Counted from the first letter of the stretch, positions 9,695 to 19,382 are shown. The stretch: DNA of 32,424 bases from Gnetum montanum (GCA_015680685.1 MNCI01009390.1:1-32424); one strand, 5' to 3'. The notes: a model not told the origin generated them from the letters alone. Translations and numbers: made by a program.

Positions 9695-9702
9695 TATATA
9701 TA
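9695..9702 (-). promoter_or_regulatory. Internal TATA box upstream of ORF3
   Basis: TATATATA in the context CCCCTATATATACCC on the minus strand lies about 30 bases downstream of three GTATAC palindromes. Palindromes followed by a TATA box is also the order in the LTR U3 regions. The start of ORF3 is about 360 bases further on. I infer an internal promoter for ORF3. Confidence 0.5.
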
Positions 9703-9731
9703 GGGGTTGGGTGCTACATCAACAGGGCTGT

Positions 9732-9768
9732 GTATACGCAGGCACTGCGTATACGGGGGCTCGTATAC
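9732..9768 (-). promoter_or_regulatory. Three internal GTATAC palindromes (same as LTR A2/A3 U3 motif)
   Basis: GTATAC cores lie at 9732-9737, 9749-9754 and 9763-9768, mostly extended to GCGTATAC. The same GCGTATAC occurs in U3 of LTR A3 (19338-19343) and A2 (18433-18438). LTR A1 has GTCGAC in a matching CTACGT context. Element C uses GATATC at both places instead. Confidence 0.6.
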
Positions 9769-10041
9769 GTAGCACTGTTCACCTGTGGACCAGCATTGAC
9801 CAACCCATAAAACACCCGAAATGAGGAATTTGAAAACCCAAATTGAGGCGATTGAAGCGCAGAAAAGGCTGATCATGGCTGAGGACATGAGGAAGGTAAT
9901 GTAGCGTGAAAAAGAGACAAAATTGGAGAACGGGACGCAAAAATAATTCCACGAGGATAAAATCAAACGATGGGACATGGAAAACGATCAACCAAGAAAT
10001 CCAAGGGATGGGAGGCTTAACATGCAGAACCAAAAATATGT

Positions 10042-10060
10042 AGGTGGGTCCTCCCCATAG
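10042..10060 (-). promoter_or_regulatory. Conserved box at the 5' side of the pre-ORF3 module
   Basis: The minus strand reads CTATGGGGAGGACCCACCT. It matches C at 3-20 and B at 30463-30484 with few changes, while surrounding sequence has diverged. Role unknown; the purine-rich left half could be another plus-strand primer site. Confidence 0.45.
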
Positions 10061-10547
10061 TAGAAAACAGCCTTTGTAGCCCCTGCATACCCTTAAAACT
10101 AGGGTCCGTGGGCCCAGGTGCCAAGAATTGGTGCTGGCTAGTTAAGACTCCAAAACAAGAGAACCCGCCAAGGCATGAGAGACCCACAAAAAACATGACG
10201 AACACACAAAACATAAAAAGGGTAGTGAGGTGAGTATGGAGAGAACTGGGAATAGAGGGAGAGGAGAGAATGGAAAGTCTGAGTATTGGCCACATGAAAC
10301 CCCATGTGCGATTGTGGTTAAGTGACCAGGTAGAACCTTCCTGAGGTCAGACCCAAAACCATCCGCAGTCAGTGACATCGTAGCAATAAATGAAGTCCCA
10401 ACCATTCCCCAAGGAAACTAGAATGACCCCACAGAGAACCACCACTCCAGGAAATGTGAGAAGAAGGAAGTGAAATGGGACGAAGTTAGAGGGGACCAAG
10501 GACATCCCATAACTAAAGCGTATGCCCCATGAGAGGTGGTCTAAGAA

Positions 10548-10753
10548 GTGTGCTTTGAATTGCCCCATGATTCATTTTTCTTTTCTTTTGTGCAGGGGAA
10601 CCACACCATGCGAAGACCCATGCGTGTTTGCATGCATGCGACCAAGGGGTGTGCTTTGAATCCTCATTTTATTTCTTTATTTTGTTTTTGCTTATTTTTT
10701 CTCTTTTTTTTTGAATTTTTGAATTTTTTCAGTGAGAACCACACCATGCAAGG
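10548..10753. repeat. Imperfect direct duplication with long pyrimidine runs
   Basis: Both copies start GTGTGCTTTGAAT (10548 and 10649) and end GAACCACACCATGC (about 10598-10612 and 10736-10749). Between these ends each has a T-rich run ending in CAG (TTTTGTGCAG, GAATTTTTTCAG). The second copy is longer through T-rich expansion. The pyrimidine-CAG pattern is on the plus strand, antisense to element A. Confidence 0.6.
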
Positions 10754-11256
10754 TCGAACTACCCAAAAGCTTCCATGGAGAGAGACTTGGAGTGGGAGGA
10801 AATTTGGGAGGACACATCGGTAACCCGAGGAATAGAGCAGAACAACGAATGAAGCATTCCCCTTAAAGTCACACCTGATTCAAACCATTAGGTCATCCCT
10901 TAGTCTGGGAACTACATAAGTCACACATTAGTTAAAATGTTTTTAAGTGAAATGTTTGCATGTGCACAATAAAAGGAAAACTATGGAATGGTGAAGTGGT
11001 GAATGACGTGGACTCACTGTCAAGTTTATGAAGTGAAAACAACATAAAATCCAAGGAAAACCATGCTATGGCGAGAGCTAGATAACGAAGAAGACTATTA
11101 CAGTACCCATCGTAACAAAAACCAACTGTGCCGAACGTCGGAAGACAATATGACAACGTTTGCCATTACGTAAAAAAATAGATGGGTACAAAAAGAGAAA
11201 AATAATTAAAGAAAAATGAAAAGATGTGCAAAGAATGGGCAAATGTAGGAACGATG

Positions 11257-11339
11257 GTGAAAAACAAAAAAGTGTAAAACAATAAGTGTAAAACAAAGAA
11301 GTGTAAAACAAAAAATTGTAAAACAAAAAATGATAAAAC
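11257..11339. repeat. A-rich tandem repeat, about 15-bp unit
   Basis: About five imperfect copies of GTGTAAAACAAAGAA. On the sense (minus) strand this is a run of GTTTTACAC-type units. B has a single related stretch (GTTTTACACTATTTTT, near 29376), so the repeat probably expanded in A. Confidence 0.6.
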
Positions 11340-11361
11340 GGTGAGGGGAGTAGGGAATGAA

Positions 11362-12799
11362 TCAGCAGGGATGATGGTCTCTCCCACGATTGGGTGGAAA
11401 GGAGGAGACACGAAAAATGAAGCATGGATGATTGGTTGATGACGAGGTGGTGGCACTGGTTGTGTGGAGCTCACGGAAAGGTTTTAATTGTTGGCGGTTG
11501 ACTAACTATGTTTTGGTGGGGTCCCCAAGTTTGTGGATGAGCAAGGCCCCAGATGGGAAGGTTTCAAAGACAATATAAGGTCCCTCCCATAGTGTCTGAA
11601 ACTTTGTCGATTGGGATACATGTGAGGGGTTCCAATACAATACCTTGTCTTCACATCGAAATGTGACCTTCTGAATCCTAAGATCATGTCGTTTCTTGAT
11701 ATAGGCATTGTGGATTTCATTTGAAAATAGGGCCACTAATCAGTTCTCATCTAGCACACTCAAATTGATTAATTGTTCACGTTGTGCTAGCTGTAGGTCA
11801 AGGCCAAGGTCACTAGCGGTGGATAGTGTCTGGAGTTCTGCTTGGATTGGAAGTGTTGACAACTTTCCGTACACTAACTCATAGGGAGAGTATGCTACAG
11901 GAAGTTTCCAAGTAGAGTAATAGGCCCATAGGGCATCATTGAGCTTGGTATGCCAATCCCTCCTATATTTGCTAATTGTTTGGGTAAGGATCTTGGTGAT
12001 CTCCCTATTGGTGACTTCGGCCTGCCTGTTGGCTTGGGGGTGATAGGGTGTTGTAAATTTATGTGTTACCCCTAAGTGTTGCATGAGTTTTTGAAAAGTA
12101 ATACCTGTGAAGTGAGTCCCATTGTCAGAAATGAGTGCACGTGGCACTTCAAACCTAGTAACGATTTGTTGTTGGAAAAATCGTTCAGTGGTGTTGGAAG
12201 AATAGTCGATGATGGCTGCCGCTTCTACCCACTTTGTACAGTAGTCCATAGTAACGATGATATATGCCTTCCCATTTGACAAGGGGGTGATGGGCCCCAT
12301 GAAGTTGATACCCCAAATGTCGAAGGGCTCTAGTGGTTGGATCCACTGTTAAGGTCCCTCCAATCATGCTGACATCCCACCATCTCTTTGGCATTGTTCG
12401 CAGGAGTGGACAAACCATTGTGCATCCCTAAAAAGTGTAGGCTAATAATACCCTACAAGCAGGATTTTAATGGCCGTTTGGTGTCCAGCATAGTGGCCCC
12501 CACAAGGGTTTTTGTGAGCATCTTGGAGGATGCAGAGTGTATCATAGTTAGGGACACACCATCGAACCAAGCCGTCTATGCACACCTTGTAGAGGTGACC
12601 GTTGATTTCCATGAAACGCTTGGCCTTATGGAGAAACTACTATTTCTGCCAATGGTTCCATTCCTTTGGTAGCTCTTGGGTTGTAAAGTAGATGAGGATG
12701 CGGTTGAACCAAGGAGATTCCTTGGGTACTTGAGGATCAACGATGCCTGTGAAGAGGAGTTCATTTGGAAACTAATCAGATAAAGGCTCCTCCTCTTCT
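11362..12799 (-). pseudogene. Integrase of element A
   Basis: This region inserts element DNA into the host genome. An HHCC zinc-binding part is readable (HYAGH, then CEQC near 12390-12400), with a stop in YY-stop-PTLF. The catalytic core in the open segment 12300-11740 keeps all three DDE residues: MDYCTKW, ISDNGTHF and QAEVTNREI, with 35 residues between the second D and E. A C-terminal part (KVLYWNPSHVSQ, LWEGPYIVFETFPSG) follows in the same frame after a TGA at about 11745. The frame ends at a TGA at 11362, just past a polypurine-like site. DALWAYYSTWKLPVAYSPYE is the OTA-type signature region. The frame differs from RT, so an indel lies between them. Confidence 0.85.
11380..11394 (-). 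promoter_or_regulatory. Polypurine-like site at the end of pol
   Basis: The minus strand reads CCAATCGTGGGAGAG. B has TCAATCATGGGGGAA at the homologous place (29307-29321). Both resemble the true tracts and overlap the last codons of pol. Confidence 0.4.
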
Positions 12800-13289
12800 G
12801 CATCATCCCATCATAACTAAGACAAGTGGTTAGCAACCACATTCTCGGTCCCCTTTCTATCTACCATGGTAAGATCAAACTCCTGAAGAATCGCCAGCCA
12901 CCGGATTATGCAGGTGCTCACTGTTGGTTTATTCATCAGGAACCAGATAGCACTGTGGTCAGTGTGCACAAACACCTCGTATCTGAGCACATAGTGCTAG
13001 AATTTGTCTAATGCGAACACCACTGCCATCAATTCCTTCTCGGTGGTGGTATAGTTCAGCTGTGCACCCACAATGCTACGGCTTGCATAGTGGATATAAT
13101 ATGGACATTTCTGATCGTCACACTGTGTAAGCACAACTCCCAAGGCATAGTTGGAGGCATCCATCATAATGTGAAAAGGTCTGGACCAATCAGGTACCTA
13201 TAGAATCGGGGCTTGTATGAGCTTCTGTTTCAGCGCTTGGAATGCAAACTCACATTCCTTGGTCCAAACGAATGGAGTGTCCTTCTTGT
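12800..13289 (-). pseudogene. RNase H of element A
   Basis: RNase H removes the RNA strand from the RNA/DNA hybrid. Readable text includes MMDASNYALG (first Asp), TTEKELMAVV (Glu) and VHTDHSAIWF (Asp). Near 12835 the usual VADHLS reads VANHLS, so the last acidic residue is changed to Asn, a G-to-A type change. TAG or TGA interrupts the frame at several points (for example F-stop-HY, where Gln or Trp is expected). It follows RT directly, as in all Ty3/gypsy pol genes. Confidence 0.8.
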
Positions 13290-14051
13290 AAGTTTGACCA
13301 ACAGCCTGGCTATCTTTGAGAAGCGCTTTATGAAATGCCAGTAGTAACTAATATGTCCAAGGAATGACTGCATATCTTTGACGGTACTTGGTTGGTGGGT
13401 TATTCCTTGGATGACCTCGATCTTTTCAAGGTCTACGCTGATCCTTGTTGATGAGATGCGATGCCCCAGCACAATGCCCTCTTGGACCATCAAATGGATC
13501 TTTTGCCAATTGAGTCATAGATTAGTGTCTATGCACTACTTTAGAACCTACTATAGACAGTCCAAGGCTTGCTCAAATGTGGCCCCATAGGTGGAGAAGT
13601 CATCCATAAATACTTCTACACCATTGTCGATTTGTTGCTGGAAGATGCTTAGGACGAAGCATTGGAATGTCGCAGGTGCATTGTATAGACTAAAGGGCAT
13701 CTTCTTATATGCAAAAGTCCCCCATGGACTTTTGAAAGTAGTTTTGGCCTGGTCCTTTGGTGCTATTTGGATTTGGCTATAACCACTATAACCATCCAAA
13801 AAACTGTAATATCGGTGTCCTGCAATGGTGTCCAACAACTGGTCCACAAATGGGAGCAGGAAGTGGTCCTTGAAGGTTGCCATGTTGAGCAACCAAAAAT
13901 CAATACAGACCCTCCACTTGCCATCTTTCTTGGGTACGATAACGAGTGGGCTAACCCATTCACTATCAACAACAAAATAGATGAATCCCACCTTAAGCAA
14001 TTGTTCGATTTCATCTTTTATGATTTGCTTCAATTTGGGATTCAACCATCT
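13290..14051 (-). pseudogene. Reverse transcriptase of element A
   Basis: The open segment 14045-13551 covers the fingers and palm: WVSPLVIVPKKDGKWRVCID, then FLDGYSGYSQI with the first catalytic Asp intact, then VEVFMDDFSTYG with the DD pair intact (FMDD form, common in the Athila/Tat group). The motif MPFSLYNAPATFQ has Ser where Gly is usual. After a cluster of stops (13551-13494) the same frame resumes at 13493 (EGIVLGHRIS, then SFLGHISYYWHFI), which is the connection to RNase H. A stop, QP-stop-RW, lies just upstream at about 14049. This is the best-preserved coding piece of the window together with the integrase core. Confidence 0.9.
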
Positions 14052-14570
14052 TTATGGCTGTCGTTGTGGCTTCATGGAAGGGTCAAGATAGATCTGGTGT
14101 TGGTAGACCCTCAGATCAATTCCAGTCAACTCAGGATACGACCATGCGAATGCAACAACCCATTTGTTTATCATCACTAGAAACTTCTTTTTATGTTCTG
14201 GAGCAAGAGCGGCATTGATAATTATCAGCTTACCATTTTCCAAGAATGCATATTCCAAGTGAGTTGATAAAGACTTTAGTTCCAAGGGCTATTGTTTGAA
14301 GCTCTCAAGGATTTGTAGCATTCCCCAGTCATCTTGGTCGTCAACTGTGGAAATATGTTGATGAATCTCCTCCATCTCATCCATGCTGTTAACATAGGCT
14401 TGCACTAGCCCCTCAGACGGTTCCATGCACAATGTGCTGCTAGTAGGATCAGCTGTCAGCCACTGGGTGCCTTCTTGGTTAGTGGCTGCTACGTACAGGC
14501 ACTGTTGAACAGGTGATTCCTCGGTACACCGACTGCATGCTTGAATGGACATCCACTTAGTGGACCATAA
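14052..14570 (-). pseudogene. Protease-to-RT linker of element A pol
   Basis: Same frame as protease and RT, with TAG at about 14286-14288 and others. Text includes TNQEGTQWLTADPTSSTLC and HLEYAFLENGKLIIINAALA, followed by DLRVYQHQIYLDPSMKP, a stretch typical of the region just before plant Ty3/gypsy RT. B has the same linker (26090-26503), so it is a real part of pol. Confidence 0.75.
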
Positions 14571-14960
14571 CTACTGCACACAGTTGCACCTTGAGTCACT
14601 GTACACGATGCATGGAACTCTTTTCTTCTTGATCTTCTTGAAAGGATTTTCCTTTAAAATTTCCAGGGATAGATCTCGGAGTCCTAGTCGTGGATCCACC
14701 ATGCTTAGCCAGGCTCTTCCCATGATGATTGGGAAGTTCCCTTTATAGTTCTCGACACGGATGACCAGGAAATTAGCAGGATAGGACCACCCACAAATGG
14801 TGATCACAATGTCCTCCACCAAACCCAAGGGAAAGATGATGGACTGGTCTGCTAACTTGAGCTAGATGTTGCTCTTCTTTAGCAGCGGCAGGTTCCAGTT
14901 CTTGTACATATCATGAGAGATCAAATTGACCCCTGACNTGTCTAGACATTGGAGTGTGAC
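14571..14960 (-). pseudogene. Aspartic protease (retropepsin) of element A
   Basis: This retropepsin cleaves gag-pol. The C-terminal signature IIMGRAWLS is intact near 14740, and VNLIS lies just after the active-site region. The active site itself (about 14930-14950) is disturbed: the sequence reads GAC-ANG-TCA-GGG-GTC with an ambiguous base at 14938, against LLNSSSNVNLIS at the same place in B, so an indel or base-calling problem sits there. A TAG lies a little downstream (SNI-stop-LK). Confidence 0.75.
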
Positions 14961-17406
14961 GGAGTGAAGGACTGCTTGGGTGGTATGATGGTAGAGGCGT
15001 TGCTGGGTTCAGAGGCACTGGCCACAGGCATAGGTGAGGGTGTGTTCAAATTATTGGGCTAGAAAAAAGGACGTTTGCGTTGTTTGGGTTCCAGTCCACT
15101 CAACTGAGGTGCCAATCGTAAGTTAATAGCCCTCGTAGCATTTCTTTGTTGTGGCTGTGGCGGTATTTCTCCCTGCATGGATGGAGCAGGTGACAATTGA
15201 GTGGGATGGTGTGGGGGAGTGACAGAAGAAGGTGACAGAGGGTAGAAGAGATATGGATTTATCCCCTTGGGTGATGGAGATGGATGTCTAAAATATTTAG
15301 GGGGATGGTAGTAACTAGGAAATGCCACATGACTGGAAGAGTCTCTTGGAGAGACTGGTTGTTGAACATAGTACCCATAAGGATCTGACTGCTTATAAGA
15401 ATACTACTGCCTTGGAGGTGGCATTCCCCATGCTTGTGGTTGCTGCCACTGTTGGAAGTATTCATATGGTTGTGGGGGCATTCCACTCAGATAATATCCT
15501 TGCTATTGCTAATGGAATTGCCTAGGGTTGCCTTGTGGATAAGGCAACCTTCGGGGTGTCTACTGCTGTGCTAATCGAGGGTTCAAGGCATACACCCCAG
15601 ACTCTTGAAGGTGTGACACCATAGGACAATATCCCTTAGGATGCTCATATTGGCATACGCCGCATCCATCATCCTCCTCAGTGTTAATGTCTGCAACTTG
15701 CTCTGCTACAACAACTTTTCCCTTACCCTTATGTAGGGCACGTTAAGCTCCCTTCTTCCTGCGTCGATCACGATCACTACCCTGTTCTTTGGACTCTTCT
15801 GCAATTTTCAATATGCTTTGGAATTTCTCATCCAAAGAGTCCCACATTTTATCCACCTTTGCCGATGTTTCAGATGCGAACTTTTGTAATGGCAAAGTCT
15901 TTCAATTCACCACTACTTCCAGTGGTGACTCATCCTCCTCATCACAAAATTGGACCTCCTTCTTCCTGATAGAAGGATCTTGGTTGAATTCTTCTACATT
16001 CTCCTTTTTCCTAAGTTCTCCTTCTTCCTTGGCCACCTGATCAATGAGGCGTTGCAACTGATGGGCCCTTAGCTCAGACAATCGTCCCTTGCATACACAC
16101 CCAAGGTCTTTCGCATTTCAAAATGGAGCCCATCAATAATGTGGTGAAGCTGTGCCCGTTGAGAGTAACCATGACCAAGGCACTGATGTAACAATGAGTA
16201 ATACCTGCTTATTGAGGCATCCAAGGATTCATGATTTCCTTGTTTCCAACCTTGGATTTGCCATCTCAGATTCGCCACTGTAGAGTACGTTTGATATTTA
16301 TCATTGAAAATTTCAAGCATCATACTCCATCTTCTAATTGATTCCATCTCCAAGGATTGGTACCAACTTTCAGCTTCTTTGATGAGTGTGTGAGGGAATA
16401 GCTTCAACCATTGCCAATCATTATCAATGTTTTGTAGGGTGCAGGCATCATGGAACACCTGCAGGTGGGTCTGCAGATCACAGTTGTATCCCCCTTCAAA
16501 TCTGGGGATGTTGTTCATATCAACTCGCTTGATTCGACTATCCTTTATGTGCCTACTTGAAATGTGAACTGCCTTTGCGATTTGGAGCATGCTCCGCGTA
16601 GCTAAAAATGGCTCGTCTGAATTATAGTCCTGCTGGGGACCATGATGTCTGTGACGATTCTAGCTACTCCTTCTTTCATGCTAGCGAGCATCACGCGAGT
16701 GGTCACGTGCTTCATCATGTTGCCCCTTCTGAACCTATTTACCACTGTCCTTTCTCTCTAGCCTTCCCTTGTTACGCTCAAAGCTTGAGCTGGAGGAAGG
16801 TGTAGGAGAGGGGGAGGATGGAGAAGAAGGAGAGGCATCACCACCACTCCAGTGGTGATCTCCCCATCTACCCTGATGATGGCCTCGGTCATCCAAGCCA
16901 GCCTTGCTGCATGACCCTCCATCCCCTTGAGGATTGTGGTCACTTGGAGGTTTGTTCTGAATGATTGACTGGATAAACTGCTACCCCACGAGATGTTCAG
17001 TTGAATGGGTATCATGAAATACGGGATCCCCATCATCTTACAGCCCTTGCGAGAATAATGGATTGGTAAATTGTTTCCTCTTCTACTGTTCATATCTCTC
17101 TACTTGCTGCTGATCTCTTGTCCGTTGAGCCTCCATAGGATGATAGTCCTGGTAGTCATGGTCCTCCATGACATACTCCACCACCCGATCTTGGATGTCC
17201 AATCTGCCCAGATTGTGATATAGCATCACAGGAGCCACCCGGTCGGGCGATAGCACAATGTTACCCTCCATGTCCCACCATCGAAGATTCTCATCCTAAT
17301 GTAGGATGAATGTGAAATCAGGGACATATTCATCGGGATGTTTGTACACCACCTGACATTCTTGCGGCACCAGTGGTTCAAATACATCTCTCTTGTGAGA
17401 AGACAT
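14961..17406 (-). pseudogene. Gag of element A
   Basis: Gag forms the particle shell and packages RNA. The ATG at 17406 gives MSSHKRDVFEPLVPQE in the frame of the open segment 17271-17083. A TAG at 17298-17296 interrupts it, at the same codon as in B. A Ser/Pro-rich then Arg/His/Asp-rich stretch follows (about 16850-16620, frameshifted). The core in 16590-16069 has the plant retrotransposon gag signature (FEGGYNCDLQTHLQVF, IKEAESWYQSL, DGLHFEMRKTL). Downstream are a CX2CX3HX4C knuckle-like motif (CGVCQYEHPKGYC, near 15650) and a Pro/Gln/Tyr-rich C-terminal part (open 15328-15059). Frames differ between N, core and C parts, so several indels occurred. Confidence 0.85.
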
Positions 17407-17553
17407 GTTGGACATTAGATGGTCCATATAATCTGTGTACTTTATGATTAACTTAAGTTTGCCTAGCGTGCGTAAATATTTCTACCCTGGGTCTGTTCCA
17501 ACAACTTAAATGATAATTTCACTAAGGTCAGATGACGCATGTAAGACTAACAG

Positions 17554-17572
17554 TCCTTGGCAACGGCACCAA
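17554..17572 (-). other. Primer binding site of element A (tRNA-Asp type)
   Basis: The minus strand reads TTGGTGCCGTTGCCAAGGAC directly after LTR A2. Plant tRNA-Asp would give TGGCGCCGTTGCCGGGG; the differences are one C-to-T and two G-to-A. Athila-type elements commonly use this primer. The remaining leader to the gag ATG is about 150 bases. Confidence 0.75.
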
Positions 17573-18471
17573 TGATGAGCGGCTAGGTTTCCCTATGCCC
17601 AACCATACGAATCACGAGCGTTCACGGGCAACTCGGTCAAAATCTGTAGACTGTAAGCACTTAACATACACCAGACTTCTAACCAGTGAAACCTTGGGTT
17701 AGAACGGTCGTTGTCATCCTAATCTCACTTGTGAGGATCTATTTATGATGGTTAAGTGAGACTAAGCCTAATGATTTTTATTATATCTTTTTGATGACTA
17801 ATCATTTTGGAAATTAAGGATAGAATATTAATTAATCTAAAATTATCTTAATCTAAATCTTAACTGCTCCTAACATAAGTATCCGGTCCCATCTTTCGAG
17901 CACGTTCTGAGCATCTCCTAACACTTCTAGGTTACCATACGTTAAGCATCACTAGGCTTACCAAGTGTTTGGATTACGTTCGAGATGGTCATACTTATGG
18001 CCTTAACATACTACAAATGAAAAATAGTGATGGAAATTATAATAATGAAAAATTAAGTAATTAACACGTAACTAATAAATCATAAACATATTAAACTATT
18101 AAATGCATAAAATAACTAAGTCCAAATGTTGCAAGGATTGCTTGAATAGTTCATCTTTATTGCCATCACGCTAATGGGCTTAGATACATCAATGCTCAAA
18201 TAAAGAGCCGATCACTTTTCTTACACCTGTTGCGGGCACTTGGAAAATATTCTATCTCTTGCGGGAACAAACTACAAGAGCTTCACTACAACTACTCAAA
18301 AAGATGCCTAAATGAGGAGGAAGGCTCTTTTATTTATAAGCCGGGAAAGGTGGCTACGTAAATGGGGCCATGTCGACCCAGGGAGGCTATGTCAATGGGC
18401 CTGCATCGACGTGGTCGAGTATACATGGCCCTGTATACGCGGCCCAGTCGACGCATTGACTAAATGACACT
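17573..18471 (-). repeat. LTR A2: extra LTR between LTR A3 and the primer site
   Basis: A near-complete LTR copy that lacks the first six or so bases (TGATGA) of its U3 end. It differs from both A1 and A3 at shared sites: it lacks their TTAATTATCTTTTT segment and has its own variants near 18000-18080. U3 has GTATAC at 18419 and 18433 and GTCGAC at 18447. The stem-loop is at 18256-18280 and AATAAA at 18156-18161. The primer site lies directly downstream of it, so the body of element A is joined to this LTR while the integration ends belong to A1 and A3. Confidence 0.85.
18256..18280 (-). other. R-region stem-loop of LTR A2
   Basis: On the minus strand CTCTTGT faces GCAAGAG, so a T-G wobble replaces one pair of the seven found in A1. 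Confidence 0.5.
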
Positions 18472-18482
18472 ACCAGGGCCAA
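18472..18482 (-). other. Junction between LTR A3 and LTR A2
   Basis: The minus strand reads CTCATCA (end of A3), TTGGCCCTGGT, then AGTGTCATTTAG (A2 starting a few bases inside). TTGG is the normal start of the primer site, but the following bases do not match tRNA-Asp. Short homology-free joining would explain it. Confidence 0.7.
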
Positions 18483-19382
18483 TGATGAGTGGCTAGGTAT
18501 TCCTATGCCCAACCATACTAATCACGAGCATTGACACGTGACTCGGTCGAAATCCGCAGACTGTAAGCACTTAACATACACCAGACTGCTAACCAGTGAA
18601 ACCTTGGGTTAGAATGGTCATTGTCATCCTAATCTCACTTGTGAGGATCTGTTTACGATGGTTAAGTGAGACTAAGACTAATGATTTTTATATCTTTTTA
18701 ATTATCTTTTTGATGACTAATCATTTTGGAAAATAAGGATAGAATATTAATTAATCTAAAATTATCTTAATCTAAATCTTAACTACTCCTAACATAAGTA
18801 TCCGGTCCCATCTTTTGAGCACGTTCTGAGCATCTCCTAACACTTCTGGGTTACCAGATGTTAAGCTTCACTGGGCTTACCAAGTGTTTGGGTTACGTTC
18901 AAGATGGTTGTACTTATGGCCTTAACGAACTACGAATGAACAATAGTGATGGAAATTATAATAATGAAAACTTAAGTAATTAACATGTAACTAATAAAGC
19001 ATAAACATATTAAACTATTAAATGCATAAAATAACTAAGTCCAAATGCTACAAGGATTGCTTGAATAGTTCGTCTTTATTGCTGTCACGCCAATGGGCTC
19101 AGATACATCAACGCTCGAATAAAGAGCTGATCACTTTTCTTACACCTGCTGTGGGCACTTGGAAAATATTCTATCTCTTGCAGGAACAAACTGCAAGAGC
19201 TTCACTACAACTACTTAAAAAGATGCCTAAATGAGATGGAAGGCCCTCTTATTTATAGGCCGGGAAAGGTGGCTGTGTAAATAGGGCCACATCGACGCAG
19301 GGAGGCTACGTCGACGGGCCCACGTCAACGCGGCCCCGTATACGCGGCCCAGTCAACGCATTGACTAAATAACACTTCATCA
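18483..19382 (-). repeat. LTR A3 (outer 5' LTR of element A)
   Basis: This 900-bp LTR is the same length as A1. It shares with A1, against A2, the TTAATTATCTTTTT segment, GAACTACGAATGAACAATAG and other variants. U3 has GTCGAC (19310-19315) and GTATAC (19338-19343) in GGGCCGCGTATAC. The stem-loop is at 19175-19199 and AATAAA at 19075-19080. CTTAC follows at 19383, matching the left end of A1. Confidence 0.9.
19175..19199 (-). other. R-region stem-loop of LTR A3
   Basis: The same perfect CTCTTGC/GCAAGAG stem as in A1. Confidence 0.55.

Larger units (their letters stand above)
9341..11361 (-). other. Noncoding interval between pol and ORF3 of element A
   Basis: About 2 kb with many short open frames, none with homology or consistent coding text. 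In transcription order it holds an A/T-rich tandem repeat (11257-11339), homology to B's interval (for example GTGAGTCCACGTCATT near 11010), a duplicated block with long pyrimidine runs (10548-10753), the conserved GGGGAGGACCCAC box (10042-10060), GTATAC palindromes, a TATA box and a polypurine-like site. The last three form a promoter-like module in front of ORF3. Confidence 0.6.
5338..19382 (-). mobile_element. Element A: full-length Ty3/gypsy (OTA, Athila/Tat-like) retrotransposon with three LTRs
   Basis: This 14,045-bp insertion on the minus strand is flanked by CTTAC on both sides and interrupts solo LTR D. In transcription order: LTR A3 (19382-18483), an 11-bp spacer, LTR A2 (18471-17573), tRNA-Asp-type primer site, gag, protease, RT, RNase H, integrase, about 2 kb of noncoding DNA with an internal promoter-like module, ORF3, polypurine tract and LTR A1 (6237-5338). 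A1 and A3 are each exactly 900 bp and share indels that A2 lacks. Every ORF carries stops or frameshifts, so the element is not autonomous now. It keeps far more CpG than B or E, in line with being a younger layer. Confidence 0.9.

Noticed and set aside
9505-9978. A 157-residue open frame on the minus strand before ORF3 that might be a small membrane protein.
   Set aside because: It runs through the palindromes, TATA box and polypurine-like site, has no counterpart open in C, and its hydrophobic look comes from T-rich DNA.
11078-11474. Phe/Leu/Ser-rich open frames that resemble membrane segments or an env-like piece.
   Set aside because: They are translations of the A-rich tandem repeat; B has no open frame at the homologous place.
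13767-14180. A 137-residue plus-strand open frame.
   Set aside because: Antisense to the RT of element A, which has clear catalytic motifs.
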